DNA of 64,000 bases from Sporosarcina koreensis (GCF_000826145.2 NZ_LN651337.1:189774-253773); one strand, 5' to 3'. Counted from the first letter of the stretch, positions 1 through 9,334 are shown. Notes: generated from the letters alone by a model not told the origin. Translations and numbers: made by a program.

Positions 1-275
1 TTGCAGAACGGACTGCGATGAATACACCGATCCAGGGGACAGCTGCGGATATCATCAAGAAAGCGATGATCGACATGGACGCACGGCTCGCAGCTGAGAA
101 TCTGCAGGCGCGCATGCTTCTCCAGGTGCACGATGAACTGATCTTCGAAGCGCCTGAAGAAGAACTGGAAAAACTGAAAGTGCTCGTTCCCGATGTCATG
201 GAGTCTGCGCTGAAGCTGGACGTTCCGCTGAAGGTCGACTCGGCATTCGGTGCGAGCTGGTACGACACGAAGTGA
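1..275 (+). CDS. polA: DNA polymerase I, C-terminal end (5' partial)
   Basis: The reading frame enters from outside the window and ends with TGA at 275. The visible residues carry the family A polymerase C-terminus: AERTAMNTPIQGTAADIIK (O-helix/motif B side) and the motif C signature LLQVHDELIFE, whose HDE contains a catalytic carboxylate. The enzyme fills gaps in repair and removes Okazaki primers. It is followed 9 bp later by mutM, as in B. subtilis, so the two are probably co-transcribed. Only the last roughly 90 residues can be seen; the presence of a 5'-3' exonuclease domain cannot be judged. Confidence 0.95.
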   Translation, partial: AERTAMNTPIQGTAADIIKKAMIDMDARLAAENLQARMLLQVHDELIFEAPEEELEKLKVLVPDVMESALKLDVPLKVDSAFGASWYDTK

Positions 276-284
276 GGTGATCCT

Positions 285-1157
285 ATGCCGGAACTACCGG
301 AAGTCGAAGGGGTCGTCCGTGCGCTCGCGCCTGTGGCGAGCGGCAGGACGATCCGGCGTGTCGCCATTTCCGAGACGGTCATCCGTTCGAAAGAGGCCGG
401 TAAAGAGGCGATTGTCAAAGGGATGCCTGTCGAACAGTTCACCAGCCAGCTGGCCGGCTGGACGATCGACAGCATTGAGCGCCGCAGCAAGTATATCTAC
501 ATCCATCTGTCCAGAGAAGCCAGCTGCCGCCTGCTCGTCAGCCATCTCGGCATGACTGGAGCGTGGTTCGCGGTCGGCTCGGTCGAAGATATCCGGGAAC
601 AGAAATTCCGGAATCATATCCACGCCGTGTTCGAAATGGAGGACGGTGGACTGCTTGTCTATTCGGATATCCGCCGGTTCGGTGAATTACGTCTGCTGAC
701 TTGTGCGGAAGATCATCCGCCGCTTCTCGAAATGGCACCTGAGCCGTTCGATGATGAGGCAGAGTCCTTTTTCATCCATAAAGCGGAAACGCCGGCATTC
801 CGTAAAAAGGCGATCAAGGAAGTGATCATGGACGGACGTGTAATTTCAGGCTGCGGCAATATTTACGCGACAGAAGCACTGTTCCGGACAGGAATCCATC
901 CCAAACGGACAGCCGGCCGGATAAGCGAAGCGAGGAAACGGCAGCTGTTCCGGGAAATCGCGGCCGTCCTGAGGGAAAGCATCGACGCAGGGGGCAGTTC
1001 CATTTCGGACTACCGCAACATCAACGGCGAAGCAGGTTCGATGCAGGACAGGCTGCAGATGTACGGGCGGAAAACCTGTCCTGTCTGCGGCGCCCAGACG
1101 GCGGCCGTCCAGATTGCGGGACGCACATCGACATACTGCAAGAAATGCCAGCATTGA
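285..1157 (+). CDS. mutM: Formamidopyrimidine-DNA glycosylase (Fpg/MutM)
   Basis: Base-excision repair glycosylase/AP lyase that removes 8-oxoguanine and formamidopyrimidines. The N-terminus MPELPEVE supplies the catalytic Pro2 and Glu3 after Met removal. The C-terminus has a zinc finger with CPVC near residue 265 and CKKC near 287. At 290 aa the length is normal. The start at 285 has a GAGGTGAT ribosome site that overlaps the polA stop. It sits between polA and coaE, the conserved Bacillales order, and likely forms one repair/CoA operon with them. Confidence 0.96.
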   Translation: MPELPEVEGVVRALAPVASGRTIRRVAISETVIRSKEAGKEAIVKGMPVEQFTSQLAGWTIDSIERRSKYIYIHLSREASCRLLVSHLGMTGAWFAVGSVEDIREQKFRNHIHAVFEMEDGGLLVYSDIRRFGELRLLTCAEDHPPLLEMAPEPFDDEAESFFIHKAETPAFRKKAIKEVIMDGRVISGCGNIYATEALFRTGIHPKRTAGRISEARKRQLFREIAAVLRESIDAGGSSISDYRNINGEAGSMQDRLQMYGRKTCPVCGAQTAAVQIAGRTSTYCKKCQH

Positions 1158-1176
1158 ACACGAAGGAGTGACTTTC

Positions 1177-1770
1177 ATGATCATCGGTCTGACGGGCAGC
1201 ATCGCGAGCGGAAAGAGCACCGTCGCACGCATGCTGAAAGAAAAAGGACTTCCGATCGTTGACGCGGACGAGATTGCGCGTCTCGTCGTCGAACCCGGAA
1301 GCCCCGTTCTCGAAGACATCAAGGCTGCGTTCGGTCCCCGGGCCATCCGGGAGGACGGTGCCATGAACCGGGAGTATGTCGGGAAGCTTGTATTCGGCGA
1401 CGACGCCAAGCGGATGCAGCTGAACGGGATCATCCATCCGGCCATCCGTAAAGAATTGATCGCCCAGAAAGAACTGTATATTGAAGCGGGGGCGGAAACG
1501 GTGGTCCTCGACATTCCGCTGCTGTTCGAGAACAGATTATTCGAGTATGTCGAGAAGATCCTGGTTGTGTCCGTAAGTCCGGAAATCCAGCTGGAGCGCC
1601 TTATGCTGCGGAACGGCCTGACGAAGGCGGAAGCGGCCACCCGTATCGCGTCCCAGCTGCCTGTGAAGGAAAAAGAGGCGGGGGCGGACGCTGTCATCCA
1701 TAACGACGGCTCCCTGGAAGAGACGGAACGTCAAGTGGATGAAGTGCTGACCGCTTGGCAGGTGCACTGA
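1177..1770 (+). CDS. coaE: Dephospho-CoA kinase
   Basis: Last step of coenzyme A synthesis: phosphorylates the 3'-OH of dephospho-CoA using ATP. The protein (197 aa from this start) begins MIIGLTGSIASGKST, a P-loop at residues 5-15. A DADEIAR segment and the internal LDIPLLFE motif are also typical of CoaE. The ATG at 1177 was chosen because GAAGGAG lies 8 bp upstream and the P-loop then sits at the family-typical N-terminus; a longer frame to 1114 would overlap mutM. It lies 19 bp after mutM, in the same operon. Confidence 0.95.
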   Translation: MIIGLTGSIASGKSTVARMLKEKGLPIVDADEIARLVVEPGSPVLEDIKAAFGPRAIREDGAMNREYVGKLVFGDDAKRMQLNGIIHPAIRKELIAQKELYIEAGAETVVLDIPLLFENRLFEYVEKILVVSVSPEIQLERLMLRNGLTKAEAATRIASQLPVKEKEAGADAVIHNDGSLEETERQVDEVLTAWQVH

Positions 1771-1812
1771 CCATTCAGAAAAATCGAACATTGTTCACTC
1801 TTGCACAAACTC

Positions 1813-1873
1813 TTTCCACACAGTGAAAATGTGTTATACTATTTACGAGTATTCGAGTAAACAGTATAACATC
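1813..1873 (+). promoter_or_regulatory. gapB promoter with CcpN-like paired operator
   Basis: A TATACT -10 lies at 1835-1840, with a weak -35 (TTTCCA) at 1813-1818, 16 bp upstream. TGTGTTATACT at 1830-1840 fits the CcpN site as I recall it (TRTGHYATAYW) at all 11 positions. The opposite strand at 1863-1873 fits at 10 of 11. Together they form an inverted repeat, GTTATACT(A/G)TTTAC at 1833-1846 and 1857-1870, placed over the -10 and the transcription start. In B. subtilis CcpN represses gapB during glycolytic growth. That this organism has CcpN is inferred. Confidence 0.65.
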
Positions 1874-1894
1874 ATACATACGGGAGGACTTTTC

Positions 1895-2917
1895 ATGACC
1901 ACATCAGTAGCGATTAATGGATTCGGCCGCATCGGCCGAATGGTATTCCGGCAGTTGATCACAGAGGACGAAGTGACTGCCATCGCCATAAACGCCTTAT
2001 ATCCGCCGGAAACGCTGGCACATCTGATTAAGTATGACACAACTCACGGAACGTTTGACGGCGACATCGAAATTGCGGACAACGCGCTCATCGTCAACGG
2101 AAAGCGTGTCGAGCTCGTCGCAGAACGTGACCCATCCAAACTCCCTTGGAAACAGCTCGGCGTCGACATCGTCATTGAAGCGACTGGTGTCTTCAATGCA
2201 CGTGACAAAGCCGCCCTCCATTTGGATGCCGGCGCGAAGAAAGTCATCCTGTCAGCTCCCGGGAAAAACGAAGACATCACGATCGTGATGGGCGTGAATG
2301 ATGAGAAACTCGATATTGCAAAGCATGACGTCATCTCGAATGCCAGCTGCACGACGAACTGCCTGGCGCCTGTCGTCAAAGTGCTGAACGACGAATTCGG
2401 CATCGAGAATGGCCTGATGACGACCGTCCATGCCTATACGAACGATCAGAAGAACCTGGATAACCCGCACAAGGATCTGCGCCGGGCCCGCTCATGCGGC
2501 CAGTCGATCATCCCGACTTCGACAGGTGCAGCAAAAGCGCTCTCACTTGTGCTGCCTGAATTGGAAGGCAAGATCCATGGTATGGCGCTGCGTGTCCCGA
2601 CACCGAACGTCTCACTCGTCGATCTGGTCGTCGACCTGAAGGAAGACGTAACGGCTGAACAGGTGAACGAAGCATTCAAGAAAGCATCCGGAAGCTCGAT
2701 GAATGGCATCCTCGGCTTCACGATGGAACCGCTCGTTTCCATCGATTTCAATAACACGACAGACTCCGCGATCATCGACGGCCTGTCCACGATGGTCATC
2801 GGGGATCGAAAAGTCAAAGTGCTCGCCTGGTATGATAACGAGTGGGGCTACTCCGCGCGCGTCGTCGACCTGACGAAGAAAGTTGCGAAAGAACTGCGGG
2901 CTGGTGTCAGTGCATAA
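1895..2917 (+). CDS. gapB: Glyceraldehyde-3-phosphate dehydrogenase, gluconeogenic GapB type
   Basis: Interconverts glyceraldehyde-3-phosphate and 1,3-bisphosphoglycerate. 340 aa from ATG 1895, which follows a GGGAGGA site. It shows the Rossmann GFGRIGR at residues 8-14 and the catalytic cysteine in ASCTTNC. The segment INALYPPETLAHLIKYD has Ala where NAD-preferring GapA enzymes have Asp32, as in B. subtilis GapB, which prefers NADP and runs in the gluconeogenic direction. Position between coaE and nrdR also matches GapB. speD, which lies between gapB and nrdR in B. subtilis, is absent here. A strong hairpin terminator follows. Confidence 0.93.
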   Translation: MTTSVAINGFGRIGRMVFRQLITEDEVTAIAINALYPPETLAHLIKYDTTHGTFDGDIEIADNALIVNGKRVELVAERDPSKLPWKQLGVDIVIEATGVFNARDKAALHLDAGAKKVILSAPGKNEDITIVMGVNDEKLDIAKHDVISNASCTTNCLAPVVKVLNDEFGIENGLMTTVHAYTNDQKNLDNPHKDLRRARSCGQSIIPTSTGAAKALSLVLPELEGKIHGMALRVPTPNVSLVDLVVDLKEDVTAEQVNEAFKKASGSSMNGILGFTMEPLVSIDFNNTTDSAIIDGLSTMVIGDRKVKVLAWYDNEWGYSARVVDLTKKVAKELRAGVSA

Positions 2918-2932
2918 TTGATTTGAATAGCG

Positions 2933-2980
2933 AAAACTGTCCATCCGGCTGCCTGTGTGCAGACGAATGGACAGTTTTTT
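2933..2980 (+). terminator. gapB terminator
   Basis: Stem AAAACTGTCCAT (2933-2944) pairs with ATGGACAGTTTT (2967-2978), followed by a T run. It separates gapB from the nrdR-dnaB-dnaI operon. Confidence 0.9.
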
Positions 2981-3095
2981 GCAGTTTTACGGGTCGTTTG
3001 CACAATCATACGTCGAACCATGTCTGCAGACGGGTGTTCTGCAGCCTATCTGTCTGGTATACTGGATAGACTAAAGAAAACCGGAGGAACGAACC

Positions 3096-3587
3096 ATGAA
3101 ATGTCCAGCCTGCCACTACAACGGGACGCGTGTCGTCGATTCAAGGCCAGCCGAAGAGAATAGCTCGATCCGCAGACGCCGTGAATGCGAAAAGTGCAGC
3201 TACCGGTTCACAACATTTGAAAAAGTGGAGGAAGCCCCTCTTATCGTCGTAAAGAAGGAAGGGACCCGCGAAGAATTCACAGGTGAGAAACTGCTCCGCG
3301 GCCTGGTCCGTGCCTGTGAAAAACGGCCGGTGCCCCTGGAAGACCTGCAGAATATCGTCCTCTCGATCGAACAGGAACTGAAAAGCCGCGGCATTTCCGA
3401 AATCGCTTCACATGATGTCGGAGAGATGGTGATGGAGCGGCTTGCGGCTGTCGATGAAGTCGCCTACGTCCGTTTTTCGTCCGTCTACCGGGATTACCAG
3501 AACATCACGATGTTCATCGAGGAATTGAAGAATCTGCAGCAAGGGCCGCTCCGCGAAAAGTCCGGTCCCCTCGATGAGTCCAACTAG
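3096..3587 (+). CDS. nrdR: Transcriptional repressor NrdR
   Basis: ATP/dATP-sensing repressor of ribonucleotide reductase genes. 163 aa. The N-terminal zinc ribbon uses CPAC at residues 3-6 and CEKC near 31-34, followed by YRFTTFE. An ATP-cone follows, starting around [11 protein letters not shown]. The start has GGAGGA upstream. A TATACT -10 at 3058-3063 suggests its own promoter after the gapB terminator, though the -35 is poor. It leads dnaB and dnaI, as in B. subtilis (ytcG). Confidence 0.95.
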   Translation: MKCPACHYNGTRVVDSRPAEENSSIRRRRECEKCSYRFTTFEKVEEAPLIVVKKEGTREEFTGEKLLRGLVRACEKRPVPLEDLQNIVLSIEQELKSRGISEIASHDVGEMVMERLAAVDEVAYVRFSSVYRDYQNITMFIEELKNLQQGPLREKSGPLDESN

Positions 3588-3604
3588 CAGGAAGGTGAGA
3601 ATGC

Positions 3605-4975
3605 ATGCTTTACCAGGAATTACAGCCGGTGGATGCCTATACGTTGAAGCCGTCCGCCTCTTTTTCGGACTATGACCGGCAGCTCCTCTCCCTGTTCTAC
3701 CAGCCGCTGACCGGGCCGGAACCGATCAGCCTGTTCCTGACCTTATGGGCGGATGCCGAAACGAATGCCGCCCGTCAGTTCAACCACTACCACCTCATGA
3801 ACCATCTGAGCATGTCGCTGCCGTCCGTTTTCCAGGCACGTATTTCGCTGGAAGCGATCGGTCTGCTGCGCTCCTATATGTGTACGGAAGGCGACAGCCG
3901 CTCGTTCATCTATGAACTGCTGCCGCCGCTCGATGCGGAACAGTTTTTCCACGATCCGCTGCTGGCGACGTTCCTGTTCAGCAAAATCGGGGAACAGTCC
4001 TACAGGGAACTGCGCGCCCGGTTCTCAATCGAACAGCCCGATATGCACAATTTCAAGGAAGTCTCCAGGAACTTCCTGGACGTCTACACACCCGTCAATG
4101 GCAATGCGCACGAACTGCTGAACGACCAGCCGCTGAAAGAGCGTAAGACAGCGGAAGGCGTGCCGTTCGATGACAGCTTCTTCGACTTTGATATGATGAT
4201 GAGCGGTCTGTCGGAACAGATGGTGCCGCGCAGCGCAATCGCAGGGATTTCGCACCAGCTGATCGCGAAGCTCGCATTTCTTTATTCCCTGTCACCGCTC
4301 GATATGCAGAAAGTGATCATGATGGCGCTGGACGAAAACCTCGAGGTACCCGAAGAACGGCTGCGGCGGGCGGCGACCGAGTTCTATAAGGTCAACGTCT
4401 CGAACACGGCGCCGAAACTCAACAAGTTTTACATCCCTGAAGATGCGCCCGAACCGGCAGGCGGACAGGCGCCGCTGACGAAGCAGCAAGAACTATTGGC
4501 GTACTTTAAACGGACGAGCCCCCGCGAACTGCTTTATGACCTGATCGGTTCTGAACCGTTTTCGGTGGATGTCAAACTGGCGGAGCGGCTCATGAACACT
4601 CATAAGCTGCCGTTCGAAGTTGTCAACGTCCTGCTGCACTATATCGTGCTGAACAACGACGGCAAGATCACGAGCGGTTTCGCGGAGCGTGTCGCCTCCC
4701 ACTGGGCGATGAAAAAAGTCGCGACTGCGGAAGAAGCGATGGAGCTCTCCCGAAAAGGGCTTGACGAGATGGAACAATGGAAGAAGGAAGGCTCCCGCTC
4801 ATCCGGCAGAAGCCGGAAACCGGCCAGGGAAGAGCAAGTGCCGGACTGGTTCAAAGAAAAGGAAAAAAGCAAAGAACCTGCACAGCAGGAATCCGCCGAA
4901 GATGCCGAAGCGATTGAAACGAAACGCAGGGCACTCATGGCGAGACTGGAATCGATGCGGAATGGGGTGAACTAA
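3605..4975 (+). CDS. dnaB: Replication initiation and membrane attachment protein DnaB
   Basis: Firmicute DnaB, a helicase co-loader (not the E. coli DnaB helicase). It works with DnaD and DnaI to load the replicative helicase at oriC and in PriA restart, and is membrane-associated. 456 aa, near the usual length. N-terminal part: winged-helix-like region after SFSDYDRQLLSLFYQPL. C-terminal part: DnaD/DnaB-type helical region around LLYDLIG...LAERLMNTHKLPFEVVNVLLHYIV, then a charged tail rich in Lys and Glu. Start 3605 has AGGAAGGTGAG upstream. Its stop abuts the dnaI start, implying translational coupling. Confidence 0.93.
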   Translation: MLYQELQPVDAYTLKPSASFSDYDRQLLSLFYQPLTGPEPISLFLTLWADAETNAARQFNHYHLMNHLSMSLPSVFQARISLEAIGLLRSYMCTEGDSRSFIYELLPPLDAEQFFHDPLLATFLFSKIGEQSYRELRARFSIEQPDMHNFKEVSRNFLDVYTPVNGNAHELLNDQPLKERKTAEGVPFDDSFFDFDMMMSGLSEQMVPRSAIAGISHQLIAKLAFLYSLSPLDMQKVIMMALDENLEVPEERLRRAATEFYKVNVSNTAPKLNKFYIPEDAPEPAGGQAPLTKQQELLAYFKRTSPRELLYDLIGSEPFSVDVKLAERLMNTHKLPFEVVNVLLHYIVLNNDGKITSGFAERVASHWAMKKVATAEEAMELSRKGLDEMEQWKKEGSRSSGRSRKPAREEQVPDWFKEKEKSKEPAQQESAEDAEAIETKRRALMARLESMRNGVN

Positions 4976-5917
4976 TTGGAACGGATTGGAGATGCCATGA
5001 AACGCGTCATCAACGCGCCGGCACTGGCGGCCAGGTACGACCAGCTGCGTGATGAGGTACTGGCGGATGAACGGATCCAGCAGTTCGTCGAGGAGCATGC
5101 AGAAGAGATCGACAAGCAAGTGATCGACCGCAGCCTTAACAAACTCTATGAATATACGACGGCCTCGCACAAATGCGGGGATTGCCCGAGTCTCGATGGC
5201 TGTATCAACGTCATGAAAGGGTTCGAGCCGCTGCTCGTCATGAATCAGGGACTGATCGACGTGACGTATACCCGCTGTCCGCGAAAAGAACTTGATGATG
5301 AGAAACGCCATGTCAGCAAGATGCTCGACTCCCTGTACATGCCGCGTGACGTGATGGCGGCCAAGCTGCCGGATATCGACCTGTACCACGACAACAGCCG
5401 GCTCGATATCGTCGACCTTGCGGGACGGTTCATCACCGAATACGAATCGACGGGCAGCCTGCCGCAAAAAGGGCTCTACATCCACGGCCCATTCGGCACC
5501 GGTAAGTCATTCATCCTCGGGGCACTTGCGAACGAACTCGCAAGCCGGCAGATCCGGACCGTCGCCGTCTATCTGCCCGAATTCCTGCGGGAGATCAAAC
5601 AATCGATCCAGGACCAGTCGCTGAACGAGAAGATCGATTTCGTGAAGAAAGCATCGGTCCTCATGCTCGATGACATCGGTGCCGAATCGATGTCCGCGTG
5701 GACGAGGGACGAAGTGCTCGGGACGATCCTGCAGTACAGGATGGCGGAACAGCTGCCGACCTTCTTCACGTCCAACTTCACATTGTCCGAGCTCGAACAC
5801 CATATGACCTACACGCAGCGCGGCGAAAAAGAGCCGATCAAAGCGGCGCGCATCATGGAACGGATCCGCATGACGAGCGATCCCGTCAAACTGTCGGGCA
5901 AAAATCGCCGCGGCTGA
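4976..5917 (+). CDS. dnaI: Primosomal helicase loader DnaI
   Basis: AAA+ ATPase that loads the replicative helicase DnaC (Firmicute naming). 313 aa. The N-terminal domain has Cys/His ligands (HKCGDCPSLDGC near residues 64-75), matching the zinc-binding N-domain of DnaI. The AAA+ domain has Walker A GPFGTGKS near 171-178 and Walker B VLMLDDIG near 231-238. The TTG at 4976 directly follows the dnaB stop and has a GGGGTG site 9-14 bp upstream. An ATG at 4997 is the alternative. Only a weak terminator-like hairpin (about 5931-5966) follows, overlapping the thrS promoter. Confidence 0.93.
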   Translation: MERIGDAMKRVINAPALAARYDQLRDEVLADERIQQFVEEHAEEIDKQVIDRSLNKLYEYTTASHKCGDCPSLDGCINVMKGFEPLLVMNQGLIDVTYTRCPRKELDDEKRHVSKMLDSLYMPRDVMAAKLPDIDLYHDNSRLDIVDLAGRFITEYESTGSLPQKGLYIHGPFGTGKSFILGALANELASRQIRTVAVYLPEFLREIKQSIQDQSLNEKIDFVKKASVLMLDDIGAESMSAWTRDEVLGTILQYRMAEQLPTFFTSNFTLSELEHHMTYTQRGEKEPIKAARIMERIRMTSDPVKLSGKNRRG

Positions 5918-5957
5918 TCCGGGCTGTCGAAAGCAGGCGGAATTTGTACTGCGGCTC

Positions 5958-5986
5958 TTGCTTTTTGCACGGGTATTCACTATACT
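5958..5986 (+). promoter_or_regulatory. thrS promoter
   Basis: TTGCTT (5958-5963), a 17-bp spacer and a perfect TATACT (5981-5986). It would start transcription just upstream of the T-box leader. Confidence 0.75.
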
Positions 5987-5992
5987 GGACTC

Positions 5993-6246
5993 AATACAGT
6001 GAACAAATGCTTGGAAAAGGATACGGATTGCCTGTACGGCCGACAGAGAGCGGGGGAAAGTGCTGAGATCCCTGCAGGAACCGGCATCAGTCCACCACCT
6101 TGGAGCAGCAGCGGGGAAACGAGAGTACCTGCTGACGGACCCGGCCCGTTAGCCGTTTGAAGCTTCATCATTCCGCTTGCCGGATTGAAGGAAGAAGGGT
6201 GGAACCGCGAGAACCAGACTCGTCCCTTTATGGGATGGGTCTTTTT
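5993..6246 (+). promoter_or_regulatory. T-box leader (threonine) of thrS with attenuator
   Basis: The canonical T-box AGGGTGGAACCGCG is at 6196-6209, followed by the terminator hairpin GACTCGTCCC/GGGATGGGTC and T run (6217-6246). Stem I landmarks AGAGAG and CCTTGGAGC are visible. Aligning this leader with the pheS leader in the same window, where TTC precedes ACC...GAGC, puts the specifier at ACC 6094-6096, a Thr codon. Uncharged tRNA-Thr would stabilise the antiterminator and permit thrS transcription. Confidence 0.92.
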
Positions 6247-6278
6247 ATGTTTTCAAAAAACAAAAGGAGTGCATTCAA

Positions 6279-8213
6279 ATGCCAGAATCAGTACAGTTGA
6301 AATTCCCGGACGGAGCCGTAAAAGAGTTTCCGGCTGGTACGACGACAGAAGATGTCGCCGCTTCGATCAGCCCGGGACTCCGGAAAAATGCACTCGCAGG
6401 AAAACTCGGCGAGCAGCTGATCGACTTGAAAACACCGATCGAACACGATGGGGACATCGCCATCATCACATCCCAGTCGCCGGAAGCGCTCGAAATCCTG
6501 CGGCACAGCACTGCACACCTGCTCGCGCAGGCTGTCAAGCGCAATTTCCCGGATGCAAAACTCGGTGTCGGGCCGGCGATCGAAAACGGGTTCTATTACG
6601 ATATCGACTCCCCGACACCGATCACGGCAGACGACCTGCCTGAACTCGAAAAGGAAATGAAACGCATCATCGGAGAGAACCTGCCCGTCGTCCGCCATAC
6701 GGTGACACGTGCGGAAGCGCAGAAGCGTTTCGAGGAGATCAACGACGAATACAAACAGGAACTGCTTGAAGCGATACCGGAGAACGAAGAAGTGACCATC
6801 TACGAACAGGGTGAATTCTTCGACCTGTGCCGCGGTGTCCACGTGCCATATACCGGCAAACTGAAGGAATTCAAACTGCTGAGCATCGCAGGAGCCTACT
6901 GGCGCGGAAATTCCGACAACAAGATGCTCCAGCGGATCTACGGCACTGCGTTCTTCAAGAAAGAAGACCTGAACGCCCACCTGAAGATGCTCGAAGAAGC
7001 GAAAGAGCGCGATCACCGCAAAATCGGACGCGAGCTCGACCTCTTCATGAACTCGCAGAAAGTGGGGCAGGGACTGCCGCTCTGGCTGCCGAAAGGCGCG
7101 ACGATCCGCCGCGTCATCGAACGCTACATCGTCGACAAAGAAGAACGGCTCGGCTACGACCACGTCTATACACCGGTACTCGGCAGTGTGGACCTGTACA
7201 AGACTTCCGGCCACTGGGATCATTACCAGGACGGCATGTTCCCGGTAATGAGCATGGACAACGAAGACCTCGTACTCCGTCCGATGAACTGCCCGCACCA
7301 TATGATGATCTATAAGAACGGCATCCACTCGTACCGCGAACTGCCGATCCGCATCGCGGAACTCGGCACGATGCACCGCTACGAGATGTCCGGCGCACTC
7401 TCAGGACTGCAGCGTGTCCGCGGCATGACACTGAACGACGCGCACATCTTCGTCCGTCCGGACCAGATCAAAGAAGAATTCCAGCGCACCGTCCAGCTCA
7501 TCATCGACGTCTACAAGGACTTCAACATCACAGACTACTCCTTCCGCCTGTCCTACCGCGATCCGGCAGACACGGAAAAGTACTTCGATGACGACGCAAT
7601 GTGGGAACGCGCGGAAAGCATGCTGAAAGAAGCGATGGACGGCATGGGGCTCAGCTACACCGAAGCGATCGGCGAAGCCGCATTCTACGGTCCGAAACTC
7701 GACGTCCAGGTCAAGACGGCAATCGGCATGGAAGAGACACTATCCACTGTCCAGCTCGACTTCCTCCTGCCGGAACGGTTCGATCTCACATACGTGGGCG
7801 AAGACGGAAAGCAGCACCGCCCGGTCGTCATCCACCGCGGTGTCGTCTCAACCATGGAACGCTTCGTCGCCTTCCTCATCGAAGAATACAAAGGCGCATT
7901 CCCGACATGGCTCGCACCGGTACAAGTCGAAGTCATCCCGGTCTCACCGGAAGCCCACTTCGGCTACGCCGACAACATCCGGGAACAGCTCACAGCAGCC
8001 GGCTTCCGCACCGACCTCGACAGCCGCGACGAAAAAATCGGCTACAAGATCCGCGAAGCCCAAGTCCAGAAAGTCCCGTACATGCTCGTCCTCGGCGACA
8101 AGGAAATCGAATCCGAAACCGTCAACGTCCGCAAATACGGCGAACAGAAATCCGAATCCATGTCCTTCACGGACTTCCTGGACCTGCTCAAACAAGACAC
8201 CAACCGTGATTGA
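6279..8213 (+). CDS. thrS: Threonyl-tRNA synthetase
   Basis: Class II aminoacyl-tRNA synthetase charging tRNA-Thr. 644 aa, full length. Domains in order: N-terminal TGS domain (residues 1-62), editing/SAD domain with [10 protein letters not shown] (HxxxH) near 74, a catalytic core with RPMNCPHHM near 336 (zinc Cys), and a C-terminal anticodon-binding domain starting around [12 protein letters not shown]. Start 6279 follows AAAAGGAGTG. Controlled by the T-box leader upstream. The ytxB/ytxC genes that separate dnaI and thrS in B. subtilis are absent. Confidence 0.97.
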   Translation: MPESVQLKFPDGAVKEFPAGTTTEDVAASISPGLRKNALAGKLGEQLIDLKTPIEHDGDIAIITSQSPEALEILRHSTAHLLAQAVKRNFPDAKLGVGPAIENGFYYDIDSPTPITADDLPELEKEMKRIIGENLPVVRHTVTRAEAQKRFEEINDEYKQELLEAIPENEEVTIYEQGEFFDLCRGVHVPYTGKLKEFKLLSIAGAYWRGNSDNKMLQRIYGTAFFKKEDLNAHLKMLEEAKERDHRKIGRELDLFMNSQKVGQGLPLWLPKGATIRRVIERYIVDKEERLGYDHVYTPVLGSVDLYKTSGHWDHYQDGMFPVMSMDNEDLVLRPMNCPHHMMIYKNGIHSYRELPIRIAELGTMHRYEMSGALSGLQRVRGMTLNDAHIFVRPDQIKEEFQRTVQLIIDVYKDFNITDYSFRLSYRDPADTEKYFDDDAMWERAESMLKEAMDGMGLSYTEAIGEAAFYGPKLDVQVKTAIGMEETLSTVQLDFLLPERFDLTYVGEDGKQHRPVVIHRGVVSTMERFVAFLIEEYKGAFPTWLAPVQVEVIPVSPEAHFGYADNIREQLTAAGFRTDLDSRDEKIGYKIREAQVQKVPYMLVLGDKEIESETVNVRKYGEQKSESMSFTDFLDLLKQDTNRD

Positions 8214-8250
8214 TTTAAAACTGTTTTTTAGGACTGATTTAAATAGAAGA

Positions 8251-8280
8251 GGGCTGCCTGCTGATGGCGGCCCTATTTTG
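8251..8280 (+). terminator. thrS terminator
   Basis: AGGGCTGCC (8251-8259) pairs with GGCGGCCCT (8267-8275, one G-T pair) and is followed by ATTTT. Confidence 0.8.
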
Positions 8281-8312
8281 ATTGGTCTGCTGCAATGACG
8301 GATACTTATACC

Positions 8313-8434
8313 AGCGGAGTGGAAGACGGCGACTCCTGGGGGATTAGCGAGACAGTTGAGACCCCGCAGGAAGCGCAGCGACCGAGGAGGCTCAACGCTC
8401 GCCCCCCGGAAAGCGTCCGTCTGGAACGAAGTGG
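8313..8434 (+). repeat. Interspersed repeat, copy A
   Basis: GC-rich non-coding segment beginning near GGAGTGGAAGACGGCGACTCC and ending near GGAAAGCGTCCGTCTGGAACG. The borders GGCGACTCC and GCTCGCCC-CCGGAAAGCGTCC recur in the copy at 38510-38774 (reverse orientation), and GGCGACTCC also in the copy at 43813-44001. Internally it has long complementary blocks (ACCCCGCAGG, GGAGGCTCAAC, CGCTCGCCCCCCGG), so its transcript would fold strongly. Similar elements are, to my knowledge, common between genes in Bacillales. I see no ORF. It lies between the thrS terminator and the infC promoter. Confidence 0.6.
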
Positions 8435-8478
8435 ATACGGAAGATGGTCTTATGCGTATATACTCTGTATTTTCTTTG

Positions 8479-8508
8479 TTGACATGTCTGCTGATCTTAT
8501 GGTAAAGT
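8479..8508 (+). promoter_or_regulatory. infC operon promoter
   Basis: Consensus -35 TTGACA (8479-8484), an 18-bp spacer and TAAAGT (8503-8508). It lies at the head of a roughly 270-nt leader to infC. Confidence 0.65.
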
Positions 8509-8509
8509 A

Positions 8510-8700
8510 GTTAAGGTAAATGAATACGGTTTGTGATACAAGAAGGAGCTGCCCGCTTCTCACCCCAACGACGCCATCCGGCAGTTGCTGAGGTCAGCAC
8601 AGTAGTGAAGCCTCGTGCCGAAACACGCACGTGTGCCTATGCGGGTGGACAAATGACCATTTGTCTGCTTTTTTTATTGCCTCATTACCGGAACGGTCCA
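8510..8700 (+). promoter_or_regulatory. L20-type autoregulatory leader with attenuator of infC-rpmI-rplT
   Basis: The roughly 270-nt untranslated leader contains an intrinsic terminator at 8647-8676 (GACAAAT, loop GACC, ATTTGTC, then seven Ts) well before infC. In B. subtilis this operon is controlled by r-protein L20, which binds the leader and promotes premature termination. Position, gene order and hairpin fit that model. I cannot fold the L20-binding structure by hand, so it is inferred. Confidence 0.65.
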
Positions 8701-8785
8701 AACCCGCCGGTTCTGCAAGCTGTGCCGAACGGCGCAGACTGCTCAAACAGAGTATTCGCGAGATATTATTCGGAGGTGGATTACG

Positions 8786-9304
8786 ATTAGCAAAGATATG
8801 TATGTGAACGAAGGAATTCGTGCCCGTGAACTTCGACTTATCGACCACAATGGTGATCAGCTCGGCATTAAATCCCGCAACGAAGCACTTGACATCGCTG
8901 CGCGTGCCAATCAGGACCTCGTCCTTGTCGCACCGAATGCGAAGCCGCCGGTAGCCCGCGTCATGGACTACGGGAAATTCAAGTTCGAGCAGCAGAAAAA
9001 AGAGCGGGAAGTCCGTAAGAACCAGAAGATCATCCAGGTCAAAGAAGTCCGGCTCAGCCCGACGATCGACGAACACGACTTCCAGACAAAACTCCGCAAC
9101 GGGATCAAATTCCTCGAAGCCGGAGACAAAGTGAAAGCATCCATCCGCTTCCGCGGACGTGCAATCACGCACAAAGAGATCGGCCAGCGCGTGCTCGACA
9201 AATTTGCAGAAGCCTGCAAAGAAGTCGGAACAGTGGAAGTCCGTCCGAAAATGGAAGGCCGCAGCATGTTCCTGATGCTCGCCCCGATCAACGAGAAAAA
9301 GTAA
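8786..9304 (+). CDS. infC: Translation initiation factor IF-3 (ATT start codon)
   Basis: Binds the 30S subunit, blocks 50S joining and proofreads the start codon. 172 aa when read from ATT at 8786. The protein then begins (M)[26 protein letters not shown], matching the B. subtilis N-terminus. The strong CGGAGG site (8771-8776) is 9 bp from the ATT but 21 bp from the first ATG (8798), so ATT is preferred. A rare start codon on infC is a known self-control device, because IF-3 rejects non-canonical starts. First gene of infC-rpmI-rplT. Confidence 0.92.
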   Translation: MSKDMYVNEGIRARELRLIDHNGDQLGIKSRNEALDIAARANQDLVLVAPNAKPPVARVMDYGKFKFEQQKKEREVRKNQKIIQVKEVRLSPTIDEHDFQTKLRNGIKFLEAGDKVKASIRFRGRAITHKEIGQRVLDKFAEACKEVGTVEVRPKMEGRSMFLMLAPINEKK

Positions 9305-9334
9305 GCTGAACAAACGATTTAGGAGGAACAGATC

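Noticed and set aside
6288-7376. 362-codon open frame on the minus strand
   Set aside because: Antisense shadow of thrS.
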